Source of the DNA: Watersipora subatra | Lineage: Eukaryota > Bryozoa > Gymnolaemata > Cheilostomatida > Watersiporidae | Assembly (NCBI RefSeq): GCF_963576615.1 | Contig: NC_088708.1 | Span: 558,001 to 622,000, forward strand | Reading direction: 5' to 3' | Length of the DNA: 64,000 nt | Shown: positions 1 to 12,400 of the stretch, in pieces | Layout of the letters: every line of letters starts with the position of its first letter | Numbering within the stretch: position 1 is the stretch's first letter | Notes under the pieces: generated by a model | Told to the model about the DNA's origin: nothing | The model's input: only the letters and a program-made list of their open reading frames with translations | The model's database searches: none | Translations under genes and position numbers: made by a program

Positions 1-1460
1 TTGTGATCCAATAAAGCTAAAAATGCTGGCTATAGTTTTGCAATGACCAGATTTGATCAGTTCATATTAGGATAACTAGACAGGAGAGTGCAGATGGACT
101 GTCAACCTTTGAAGGCTATTTTCAAACATTCTATCCATAAGACAACCAGGCAGATTCAAACTTTTCTGCTCACTTTGCAAAGGTACACTGAAATCAAGGT
201 GCTTTGGAGACCTCGAAAAGAGCAGCTAACCGCAGACATGCTGTGTCGAGACTCTCACATGCAGCATCCAATGGCAAAGATAGCCTGTTCAAATGTGTTT
301 TTGGTGGCAGAGGTTCCTGAGGACTTCCCTCCTGTAACTCTAGAGTACCATCACCTATGGAACGCTATAAGAATATCAATCAGCTGCAAGAGCTGATCTC
401 ATAGATCTTAGGAGGCACTGAAACCCTTTCACAGTCATTGAGAGCATATCACTTTTTAAAGATCAAAATACAGTTGAACAGGGATTTGTTCCCAAAGAGA
501 ACAGAGTTGTGTATTCAAGCATGCTGGCAAAAATGCTTCAAAAGTTGCACATGGCTTACCTAGGGTTCACTGCAACTCTAAGAAGAGCTCGTCTGGCAAT
601 GTACTGGCCATCTTTCACTGACAATGCACGTAAAATGCTGCGGTGCTGTCAAACATACACCAAAGATTTTTTCAAGCAAGTTAAAGAAGATCTACAAAAT
701 CATGATGTACCCATGAAGCTATGGCAAAAATCGGGGCGAACTTTTCTGAGCAAACCAATCACCACTATGTGAAGGTAGTTGACTACACTTATGATTTCAT
801 AGAGTTGAAGGAACTTGAGCATCAAGGGACAGGAGAGGTAGTCACAGTCCTAAAGAAGTATTTTGCTCGATAGAGAGTTTCTGTGATTGAAAACAGTGAT
901 AGCGGCCTCCAGTTCACGTCACACCTGTTTTCTAACTTTGCCGAGTTGTGGAGATTTGAACATACATCAAGCAGCCCCATTATCCCAATCAAATAGAAAT
1001 GTGGAAGCAGCCATCAAAACGATTAAGAGACTACTTCGAATATGTAATGATCCATATATGGCACTGCTTGAGTACTGTTATACTATAACAGAAGGGATGT
1101 CTATCAGTTCTACTCAAAGGTTACTCTGTAGGTCCACAGTTCCACAAAAGGTGGAAAATTCAACTACAGAGGAGAGAAGCCATGCAGGAAAACAGCACAA
1201 AAGTTTGAAGCAACAGGAGCAGTGTGATAAAGGCGCTAAAAATCTGAGATGACTACAGAAAGAAGAGCCGGTATTTGTGGAAGATTAATAACGGCACAAG
1301 GAATGGGAAGAAGCTAAAGTCCTCAAGCAGCTAAGTGGATAGTCATACAGTGTTTAGGTAGATGAGGACCTTATGCAACGGAATTGGAGAGATTTAAGGC
1401 TGAGAAATACAGTGAAAATCGAGTCGAGACATACTGGGAAGCCGCAGGATTAATCTAGAA
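1..1460 (+). mobile_element. Degenerate Ty3/gypsy retrotransposon pol fragment (RNase H to integrase)
   Basis: Decayed pol region of a Ty3/gypsy LTR retrotransposon, cut by the left edge of the window. Reading frames at 88-396, 509-772 and 887-1252 carry, in order, the end of an RNase H domain (the aspartate-x-x-PL-x-AIF type motif near 100-130 and a KEQLTAD stretch near 220), the linker and integrase N-terminal zinc region (LHMAYLGF and MYWPSFTD near 550-620), and the integrase core ending in an IKTIKRLL stretch near 1015. Stops and frameshifts separate the pieces, so it is dead. No LTR, primer-binding site or polypurine tract was identified; the right boundary near 1460 is where similarity to the integrase C-terminus fades. 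It lies 2 kb upstream of NPC1 on the same strand. Confidence 0.85.
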
Positions 1461-3466
1461 AAGTTCAACGAAAGACAGGGGTCTCAGATCTCCATAGACT
1501 TGGGCCTTAGCGGAATGCACCCGCCTGTCGATAAGAACGACGAAAGAACAAACCACAGTGACTATCCGATTATGTTGTATAAGCAGAGTAACTATTTGAC
1601 AATAAATCTGTTCGCCTGTTGAAGTTATACTTATATTATATACTCAGTGCATGATTTATTTTAGTATTGTTGAGTTTTTCATTGGTCAGTTTTTAGGCTC
1701 GTTACTGCCATGTTTTTCGTATGTTACCCTTATAGGCTTCAGAATATCACCAGACGCGTAGGCAGCTTAGAGACATGCATAACTTATTTCAGTTGCTTTT
1801 GTGCAACTAGAAGGAGAGGGAATGTTGCGAACCGCAATTTATTACAGTATTATAATTTCAGCACATTACTGTTTCGTATAGTGAGTTGCTTTACTAGTAA
1901 TACAGTAGCGGGCATGCACACAGGCTTTTTTGGATTGGCCATGTCCAACAAAGACACGCAAATCATTACCAAAGAGTAATGTTCGCATCTATCCTGAGTG
2001 TGGAGGCCAAAAACATGGCATGTTCAGTTCTAATGACTTTTTCTGGACATGACAGAAAGAGTAAATCATATCTACACAGCTAATGTCTTATGAAAAGCAC
2101 CAAATCCTTCACAATTGAAGCTTAGATTTTTGCCAAAATAGACGAAGGATTTCTTAAAATCCTTAGAACAAACAGTCCTAAGCAGAGCAAGATTATTGAC
2201 GCTATTTCACTCCGTGAATCTCTTCACGCATCCTTATTAAAATTATCAAGTCCATAAGCTTTTGTAGGTTGATGATGACACCATGAGGCAGAATTGTAGT
2301 TCTTCAAAGTCTTTTGCTATGCTGGTCATTGCAAAAACCTTCATTGCATGTTGGTCATTGCAATCTCATTCTTCATACCTAATTACAAAACGGCCAAAGC
2401 ACCATTATGGTTTTAAAGCTGAGCTCATAAAAGCAGGAAAGTTTGAACATCTATAAAAAGGAAAAGCTAGCAGGGCTGCAGGAGGCACATATATTCTGAA
2501 GAATTAGTCTGATCGTCTGTAGATTTTACTCAGTCTAGATGATAAGCTCAAATTTATGATAATGTGCTAACCGGCATTCGCACTTGCAAGTGTCATAATA
2601 TAAGTGCCACGTATCAATGTTATTTCTTTTGTTAATTAGTTCGAACAATCTTTTCCCAGTGCTTATTTCACAAAATTACTTCTTTGATACATCTTGGCAG
2701 TTTAGCTTGAGCCAAACATTGCACATTCATGTACGTATAATCATTACATAGGCTAACCCCCATTTTCATTATTGTTGCGTTACCGGACAACTATGGTATG
2801 TTGTGCGTACATGTATGTAGCCTCAAACCACGGAAGTTTTTATAAATACACTGGTATGCGGATATATTTGTGAAAATATTTTATCACTAATTTGTTAACA
2901 AATAATTTTTTTTTTATGTTCATATTCATAAAGTAGACTAATAGCAGCTTTGGAAAATTTATCATTTCTTATATCATTAAATTTATTAAAAAATACTATT
3001 GCTTCACACTGCTAAAATAATAAATTTGATTTTAATGTAGCTGTATAAAATAAACGAAGGCTTCAGATCGACTGACTACACTTTTGGCTACTTTTGACAA
3101 GAGGTCTCATGAAGACCTCCAGAGACTGTTTGGTCAACTGATTAAGACTGATCAGACCTACATAGACTGATTAAGTTTAACCATAGAGTTATCTTTTCCC
3201 CATGAGATAACTCAGGGGAGATAATTTTATGAATTCAACCACGTAATATCTCTATCGTTTCTAAGCCAACACACGACAATTATCCAGTTCGTACAGAAGC
3301 AGGGTATTTCGAACCTCATAGCGGTAGTAATCGCAACATTATCGACTCACGTGCGTCGACAAGTAAACAGGCGGGTCAAAAGATCTATGCGTGATTCAAA
3401 GGTCATCCTTCCGTAACTGTATTTGCGCTGTCAGGGTCAACATTGTATAAGCGTACTGCAAACAAA
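1461..3466. other. 5' flank of NPC1, no gene seen
   Basis: Two kilobases of AT-rich sequence between the retroelement fragment and the NPC1 start codon. Only short chance frames occur. 3181-3230 starts with CATAGAGTTATC and is self-complementary, resembling the ends of the hAT-like element at 21749-24442, so it may be a small remnant of that family. The last 150 bases hold an E-box (3347-3353) and three hexamers of the AGGTCA/GGGTCA nuclear-receptor half-site type near 3373, 3403 and 3435. The NPC1 promoter is presumably here, but no clear TATA box or initiator was identified. Confidence 0.5.
3347..3353. promoter_or_regulatory. TCACGTG E-box/M-box upstream of NPC1
   Basis: TCACGTG lies 114 bases upstream of the NPC1 start codon. 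CACGTG with a flanking T is the core bound by MITF/TFE-family bHLH-zip factors, which drive lysosomal genes in animals (CLEAR network). The motif is seen directly; that it regulates this gene is inference from the gene's lysosomal role and the position. Confidence 0.4.
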
Positions 3467-6400
3467 ATGCTCCAACGTCTGTGTTTAGTGACTGGAGTTT
3501 TGGTAAGTGTTAAGTTGTTGGTTTTTTTATAAAATCATTTGAAGGCTGTCTAAAAATCGACGAGTTAAATATTGTGACTGCTGAAATGGTAAACTGGCTG
3601 GATGAGTATCTACCTAACACTTACCTCATCAATTGATTGTACGTCGCCTCAGAGCGACTCCGTGTTAGACTGTTAGGTTGCTCAGGTGCTGCGACAACTA
3701 CTGCAATACAAAAATCCAAGATGAGCTCAAAAATACACAAATGCCGGAAACAAACCCCTTTTTGTAATGTCCTGAAGCAACAACAGCTAACTAAAATTTG
3801 TTAGTTTTGCAACCAATTATACTAAGTTAAGCTTTGGTTAACGCAAAACCTTGAGCTGACACGTGAAAGCGAGAAGACATAGCTTAGCAACATCAATCAG
3901 TACGCTCACCCTCTACTTGAAAAACAGAACTGTGACCACTCAAAACATAGAAACGGAGAAAGAATACTGAACACACAGGCTAGCCTATTGACTGTAAGCT
4001 GTACGACTTTTTAAGTATAACAAAGCTCATAGAACACAAGAGCAACCAGTATGTACATAGCGATGTACAGATGGCCACGGAACAGGCGTATTTTCATTGT
4101 TTAATAGAATAGTTAGCCAATAAATTTATCTCTCCGATCATGTTTGCATCATTCGACAGTGTGTCTTGAAACATTTTTCACGTTAATCAATTATATCGTA
4201 AATGTAAGTACAGTGATGGTGGGTATTACTAAAGGTCCTATTGAGCCATTTTCAGGTAAAATGATATATTTACATACTATGCTGCATCGATTTAAGTCAT
4301 AGTATGACTATGACTTAAATCACTCAATTTCAAGTCATTTTGACTATTAATTTGTAATTTATGTGTATGTTTGCTCACAAATCGAACATCTACGATCTTG
4401 ACCAGTCATTTGATGGCATTTGTGTGGTACTGTGTGCCCTTTATGGCCGTCGGTAGACCTATGAATTAGCAGTTTCCTAGTCAAGAATGGAACGATTGCA
4501 TAAAACCAGTTGTTAAGTTTCACAGTTATAATTTTAAATAATTTAAAATAATTGATAATTTTTAATGATATCACACTTGTAATAAGTTTGTACACCTTTT
4601 AAAAGTATGATATTCTGGTGTCTGGTGGTATATAGGCGGGATTATCAATCAAATTTAAGTCTCACGCTTGTTCTACATAATTATGTGCTCTTGTTGCTCT
4701 TAAATTATCATGGCTTTGCTAGCGAAGCAATTATCATTCAGATTTATACAAACTAAGTTTGTTATTTTGTTATCATTTGCTATTAATGGTACACAAAGTG
4801 ATACAAATGTCAAAAGTAGTTGGTTGAAACTTAATGTCTCGGCATTCATTGGTCAAAATGCATGTACATTTTAACCAGTTATATAGGACTATGCTTAACA
4901 TTGCCTGAGATTTCATAATAAGACGGCTCTACTAGTAATGGCAGTGTTAACAGATTGTTTCCCCTGAACATGGCTCAATAGGATACTCAAGGCTAGATAG
5001 CGATAACAAATGATAACAATTAGATATACTGATATGATCTGTTGGTTACCAAATATTTTTGTAACTACATCACCTCACATCAGCTCGATGCCTTTTTTGA
5101 TGGCTTGTACACTTGCTGGCTGTCATCACATTTCAAACCACTTGAAATATCATTAGAATTAGATTAAACTGCTAAATTACTATTCATATCTTCATAAAAT
5201 ACTCTTCAAATCATACCATGCTTTGAATGTGTTGGTGAAGTTGTAAGTTATATTGGATAGTTTTGAGAAAAAGACATACAAAATGAACTTGTGATCGTTG
5301 TAACCAAGCAAAACACTTCAGTAGTCAACTTCAATTGTGCATACATTGTATAAAAAATTAAGTGCAGTAGATGCTCATATAACGTAAACCCTGTATGACA
5401 TAAATTCTGTGTAACGTAAAGAACTTATGTAAAGATTTGGCTTCCGACTAGGTAAACAATTCCATATAAAGTAAAAATCGGGTCTGTGCAAGTTCTCAAA
5501 TTTGATTTGTATAACAAGAATCTCTTAGTTAGCCTTGACAATATTGTTTTCTCTCTTGCCACATTTAGGAGAGAGAGAATGGCATACAGGATTACGTATC
5601 ACTATTATATATACTAGTACTCTGACCGCCTATTGCGCTGTGAGAGATCGTCAGGTGTGCCGATAAAGTATGGAGAATAAGTAGCTGCACAAGTATTCGG
5701 GAATACTTCAGGCGGTCGATTGGTACAAGTGTCTGGGTGTTGGTATACCAAGCTGAATGTCACGAGTTGCAGTCTCATCGAAAGCAAGCTTTTATCCTAC
5801 CCTCTAACCCTGGCCGACAGATAGATAGATAGACCGATGCCGCACGTATTAAATTAAAAAAAGTTTATTTTAGCCATATAAAATATTTTCATTATCTTAA
5901 TATATTTTTTTTATGGCATAGACCTTGTTATCTAAAAAAAGTGAAAAATTTGATGGGAATTGACATTGAAGGTGTGCCTTCCACTTATCTTATTGTAAAA
6001 TTTCTAAAAATCATGGACCCTAAACCGAGTGAAAATGATAAGAGAAAGGTTGTCAATAAATACCAATAATATCACATTTAGTGTACAGTAATTAAATTAA
6101 AAAGTAAAGTCTAGTATTTTCCCTTTTTTAAAAACCAAAGCGGTGAGATCACGAAGATCTTAGAATGGATTAGGCAAATACATGAATGGTACTGCTTGTA
6201 TAAAATAAAATTCCTATGACATAAACCTTCCAATAATAGATTGTTTATGTTGTAGGAGCATCTACTGTATTAAATTATTTCAGAGTTTTGTTCCAAGTTT
6301 AAATACTCCTATCATGCAGGTGTGTTTGAACAGGCAATAAAATTCAGTTTGGATTGTCAGAGGAGCATACAAAAACACCTACCAATAAACAACGTACCAA

Positions 6401-9400
6401 TAAACACTTACCAATACACACCTTACCAATGAACAACTTACCCGTAAACAACTCACCAATAAACAACTTACTCATAAACATCTTTGTATTTCTGCGGGTT
6501 GCTCTCATATTTATTAGCATTAATATAAAACAAAAGTAGACTGCCAAGCATTATGTGAAAAGAGATAAAATTGTTGAATGTCAGGGTGGGTAATACCTTT
6601 GAAAAAAACCTGCGATTGGCTTGTAAGTACATATTTCCTTATTTTGAAAGATCTTCACCAAATTCTTATGTATGGTGCTGATAGGATCTCCCAAACAGGT
6701 ATCATAAGCTGCTTAGTGATTTTGAATAGCTACGTACAGACATGGCTGATTGGTTATTGATACCTCTAATGGTAAGTCTATAAACCTTGGGCATGGCTAC
6801 TAAGTGTTCACTATAACTTGCACCATATCAGCCGTACATGGTGATACGTATAAAGCTATTGTCTGTGCTGCAATAGTTTACCATCATGTAACTCCCATTT
6901 TAGTTGTGCTGGACGATCATTGTTTGCAATGCAGACTGCATTTGGTATGATGAATGTCCCAATGGAGGACAAACGACAAACTGTTTATATGAAGGACCTC
7001 CAAGGTTGATGACCAATAATGACGCCAGCGAGCTGCTAAAGAACTACTGCCCATCGTTATTTGTTGGAAGTGAGTCTTGGTTTACATCTCAATATATTTT
7101 CTCTAATTATCATTATGCTAAAGTTGCATAGGCGATTAAAGTACATATCAATAATCTATTGTCAAGCAACGGTGTTTACTGCATGTGGTATAACTATGAT
7201 GCACTCTGTGTAGTGGTATGTTTTAATTTGCTGTACTGCATCACTAGTTGCGTTCGATATTATTAAACATGACACATCAGTTGCCTAATTATCATGCCTC
7301 TGTCATCTTTGATCACGCCCATGTCATCTGTGATCATGCCTATGTCATCTGTGATCATGCCTATGTCATCTGTGATCACGCCTATGTCATCTGTGATCAC
7401 ACCTATGCCATCTGTGATCACACCTATGTCATCTGTGATCACGCCTATGTCATCTGTGATCATGCCTATGTCATCTGTGATCATGCCTATGTCATATTTG
7501 ATCATGCCTATGTCATCTGTGATCATGCCTATGTCATCTGTGATCATGCCTATGTCATCTGTGATCATGCCTATGTCATCTGTGATCATGTCTATGTCAT
7601 CTGTGATTATGCCTATGTCATCTGTGATTATGCTTATGTCATTTGTGATTATGCCTATGTCATTTGTGATCATGCCTATGTCATCTGTGATCATGCCTAT
7701 GTCATCTGTGATCATGCCTATGTCATCTGTGATCATGCCTATGTCATCTGTGATCATGCCTATGTCGTATTTGATCATGTCTATGTCATCTGTGATCATG
7801 CTTATGTCATCTGTGATCATGCTTCTGTCATCTGTGATCATGCTTATGTCATCTGTGATGTTTTAAATTTTGAAAGTCATGAATTAGCTCCCTAACTTCT
7901 TCCTTTATCACCTCTCCATGAATGTCTCTAACTAATAAATTTCTTTTTACTCACTGCAGATGAAAAGAATCCAACAACGTGCTGCAGCGATCACCAGGTC
8001 TATACATTTGCTCACAATATGGGACCTCCGCAACAGTTTTTTTCGCGCTGCCCCTCCTGTTACCAGAACTTTGTTAATCTTTTCTGTTACACAACCTGTC
8101 ATGTAAACAGCTCAACATTCATGTCGGTAAGTGAAATACTAGTTCACCTTTTTAACCCTAAAGCAAAGGGCAGAGATCGTGAGTGATCATAGTTGTTTAC
8201 ACAATTGCTTTTAATATCGTTTTACCATTATCCCACTAGAACTGACCACAGTCCTAGTGGGCTGTTCTAGTGGTCAGTGCATGTCCATGTATGAGATACT
8301 CACAGGAGTGTCTGCTAATTCAACTATTTGTTTGTCACATGCATGTATTTGATTTATTATGTATGCACAGTTTATTAGTGTGCCGCAGCTCTTATAACTT
8401 CCTTACTACTGGCTAGAATATTGACCTGGTAGCTGGTACTGTCCCGAGCATGCCCTGTATCAACACTGATTGTAACAATTGCAACATATACAACATATCG
8501 TATGCAGTCTCATTACACACATACATGTATATACAGTCTCATTATACACATATATACAGTCTCATTATACACATATATACAGTCTCATTATACACATATA
8601 TACAGTCTCATTATACACATATATACAGTCTCATTATACACATGTATACAGTCTCATTATATACATGTATACAGTCTCATTATACACATGTATACAGTCT
8701 CATTATACACATGTATACAGTCTCATTATACACATATATACAGTCTCATTATACACATATATACAGTCATTATACACATATATACAGTCTCATTATACAC
8801 ATATATACAGTCTCATTATACACATATATACAGTGTCATTATACACATGTATACAGTCTCATTATATACATATATACAGTCTCATTATACACATATATAC
8901 TGTCTCATTAATAACAGCTCACCCTAATCTATGTTTTAGAGAATTTTAAAGCAGTGTGTTTTTATTTTGGTGGTTTGATGTAGACATGTTTATGTATTTG
9001 CCCTTCATCACCATTCAGGTGTTCAACTTTGTTGAATGTTCTCCCTTGTGTTCTACAGCCTACAATATCTTTACCATACACTGGGCCAGCGTCAGAGACC
9101 AACGCCACTTCCTCTGTAATGGAATGTGATGTTGCCGTTTCTAGCTATTTTGCGGATGGCATGTTCAACTCCTGCAAGGATGTTCAGTTCCCAAGCAACA
9201 ACCAAAAGGTAGCTCTTTTTTCAGTTCATTCTGTAAAGATTAATAAAGCAAGCGCTTGATTGGTGTTTTCCACCCAATCGATAAAAGCCACACCAGTTCA
9301 GCTGAGGATATACAAACCATTCTAATCTTTCACCCACTTGTTAATTTTAGCCATTATAACGATTACATTTGTCTCATTTGCATTTGTTTATGACTACTAT

Positions 9401-12400
9401 TTATCTCTATGTCTGTATACATTTGTCTATGACTACTACTCATCTCTATGTCTGTATACATTTGTCTATGACTACTACTTATCTCTCTGTCTGTATACAT
9501 ATGTCTATGACTACTACTTATCCGTATGTCTGTATACATTTGTCTATGACTACTACTCATCTCTATGTCTGTATACATTTGTCTATGACTACTACTTATC
9601 TCTCTGTCTGTATACATTTGTCTATGACTACTACTTATCTCTATGTCTGTATACATATGTCTATGACTACTACTTATCCGTATGTCTGTATACATATGTC
9701 TATGACTACTACTTATCCATATGTCTGTATACATTTGTCTATGACTACTACTTATCCATATGTCTGTATACATTTGTCTATTACTACTACTTATCTCTAT
9801 GTCTGTATACATTTGTCTATGACTACTACTTATCTCTATGTCTGTATACATATGTCTATGACTACTACTTATCCATATGTCTGTATAATATTTGTCTATG
9901 ACTACTACTTATGTCTTTATACATTTGTCTACGACTACTACTTATTTCTATGTCTGTATACATATGTCTATGACTACTATTTATCTCTGTGTCTAGTGAC
10001 TAGTTTAGCGAATCTTCTCTATCTCTGCACATGCAGGTCAAGGCCGAAGCAGATTGCTGAAACACTCCTCAAAAGTTCTATCGTGTTTATAAACCTGCAT
10101 TAATTTTCAAGTGGTGGCTATAGAATTTCACTAGTCGGTTGGTGTGTTTCATCTTGTCAGGTTGCGCTGGGTCTATATGCCTCCTTTGGGCAAACTGGGC
10201 ACTTTAAAAACGTGAAATCATTCAGATGGTTTCATGAATAAATATTTTGAACAGACAATCTTTTCAAACAGGCAACAGATAATCTATCTCTAAAAGTGCG
10301 ATTCTAGTATGACTTTGTAATTCCTTTTTTATGTTTCCACTTGATATTTAGCAAATATTATGAATATTTCGGTCCAATTTTTGTCTTAAAATGTTCACAA
10401 ACTTAGTATTTTGTTAAAATTAAACAAAATATTATTGAAGGCCCTATTGGTAACATCATGCGCTACTAATAATACATTAACTTTGTGAGCTGTAAGTTAA
10501 GTATTAAAGGTTGACTTGCAACAAAATTCACATTACAGTTATTTGGGATCAAAAGATTCACCATGTCTTACTCTGTTGTGTTGTAAGTGCCAAATATGTG
10601 GAAATGTGATTACAAGCTCTTAAAAGCTCAAAAACGAAAAGCTGCCGTAGATTGGAATCTCTTTCGATGACGTAGCCACGAAATTTGGTTATCGTCTTGT
10701 CACGTATGTTCTCATGTGAATTGAAAGGCCAATACAAACCTCAATATAAAACTTATCGTTGTACTAGTTTATGACAAACACTTCGAGTTTTACCGAAGAC
10801 CCCGTATCAAATATAGATGCTCGCTACTTTACAGTTTTGTTTCGGCCTGGTCTAATTGGCAAGTCGTAATCTGATAAAGTGACCCAATACTTCGCAAATA
10901 ATTTTTGCAGCACTTTTCGATTATCACAGGTGACCAACAGGCTCGTCATGATTATCAGACAATGATATGTACTCCTTCGAGGTAAGGTTAAAAAGTTAAA
11001 TGAATTTTTACGGTAAGTTATAAGATATCAGTGCTAAAAGTGACAGCATTACAATGACGATAAAACAGACGCGTAAGAACAATAGACATGGTTTTATTGA
11101 ATGCGTGAAGTATATTTGTGAAAATATTTCGACGAATAAGGTTGCATGAAGGTGTAAACAGAAACCATCTCTCACAAATGCGTCATATTTGAGCCGTTTT
11201 GGAAAGAGAATCCAAACTACGGCGGTCTCGCGTGGCTGCGCTTAACTGTTCGTTTTTGAGCTTTTAAGAGCTTGTAATCACATTTCCACATATTTAGCAC
11301 CTCCAACACAACAGAGTAAGACATGGTGAATCTTATGATACCAAATAACTGTAATGTGAGTTTTGTTGCAAGTCAACTTTTAACCATTCATGGTAATTTG
11401 AGGTCGAACTCCTCTGGTATGTGGCTTTATGCAATAGACATAGAATGTAGATGATTGATAGGACCAGCAGCAGCGGTAGTGTTGGAGTTCCTAACGAAGG
11501 CATCTGGCACTTTACACCAGTCTTATCATAGACATACGCAGGAATCCTATTTTGTAGGCTATTGGTATATTGTGTGGCACGACTGGCGACACCTGCAGCC
11601 CTAAGATTTGGCTTGACTTTTTGGGTGACAACTCTGCCACTCCATTCACCATACATTTCACCATAACTGACACCCCAATCAAATCAACTAACTACAATGG
11701 GAGTGAGGTCATGCTGACCCCCCTCAATGAAACAAGCTTCTCGTGTACTGACAGACCAAGTGCTGATGAATCAACTTGCAGCTGTCAGGTATAGTACTTT
11801 AGCTGTTAGGTGCTTTATTGAAAACAAATAGTGGATTGTTGTCTAAAAATGATAGTGATTCCAAATTCACTTGGAGTGTGAGTTGCAAGTTAACATAGAT
11901 CCCATTTGTTGTATATATCTGGCTATATCTATATATATATATTTGTTTTGTATATATATATAATACAGTTTTATCAAATTTTACACTGCTCTTTTATTAT
12001 CTATTTTATATTTATCTTGATCTGGCCCCAAAGTTATACATTGACAAATACAGTCAAACATGGATAACTCGAACTTCACGAGACCGAGCGAAAGTGTTCA
12101 AATTATCAGAGCGTTCAAGTTATCAGAGCACTGTTACAAGTCCATGTATTTACTTATTTATTAGTAGATACATGTACATATACAAACTATAATATAAATC
12201 AAAAGCACAAATGGCTTATTTCAAATTAAATGCTTCTAATGTAAAGTTTAAAACGTTTTTTATCAAGGAGTATAGAGATTTTTCTATCACTTGAGATTAG
12301 TTTGTTGTTTGAGGTGATGTTATGCCAAGACGTTTTTTAGATTGACATTGGCAAAACTTGATCGTTGTTGAAATGCTCAAAAGAAAAGACATCTTTTTCT

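Larger units (their letters stand above)
3503..6903. other. NPC1 intron 1
   Basis: 3.4-kb intron between the signal-peptide exon and the first domain exon. It holds a hairpin (4289-4321) and a pogo/Tigger-like element (5365-6267). 6370-6480 has a loose 17-18-base repeat (CAATAAACAACTTAC type). No other gene or conserved frame was seen. Confidence 0.6.

Noticed and set aside
7248-7895. Open frames on both strands with 7-residue repeats
   Set aside because: A 21-bp stop-free minisatellite in NPC1 intron 2; both strands are open, which is expected from the repeat alone.
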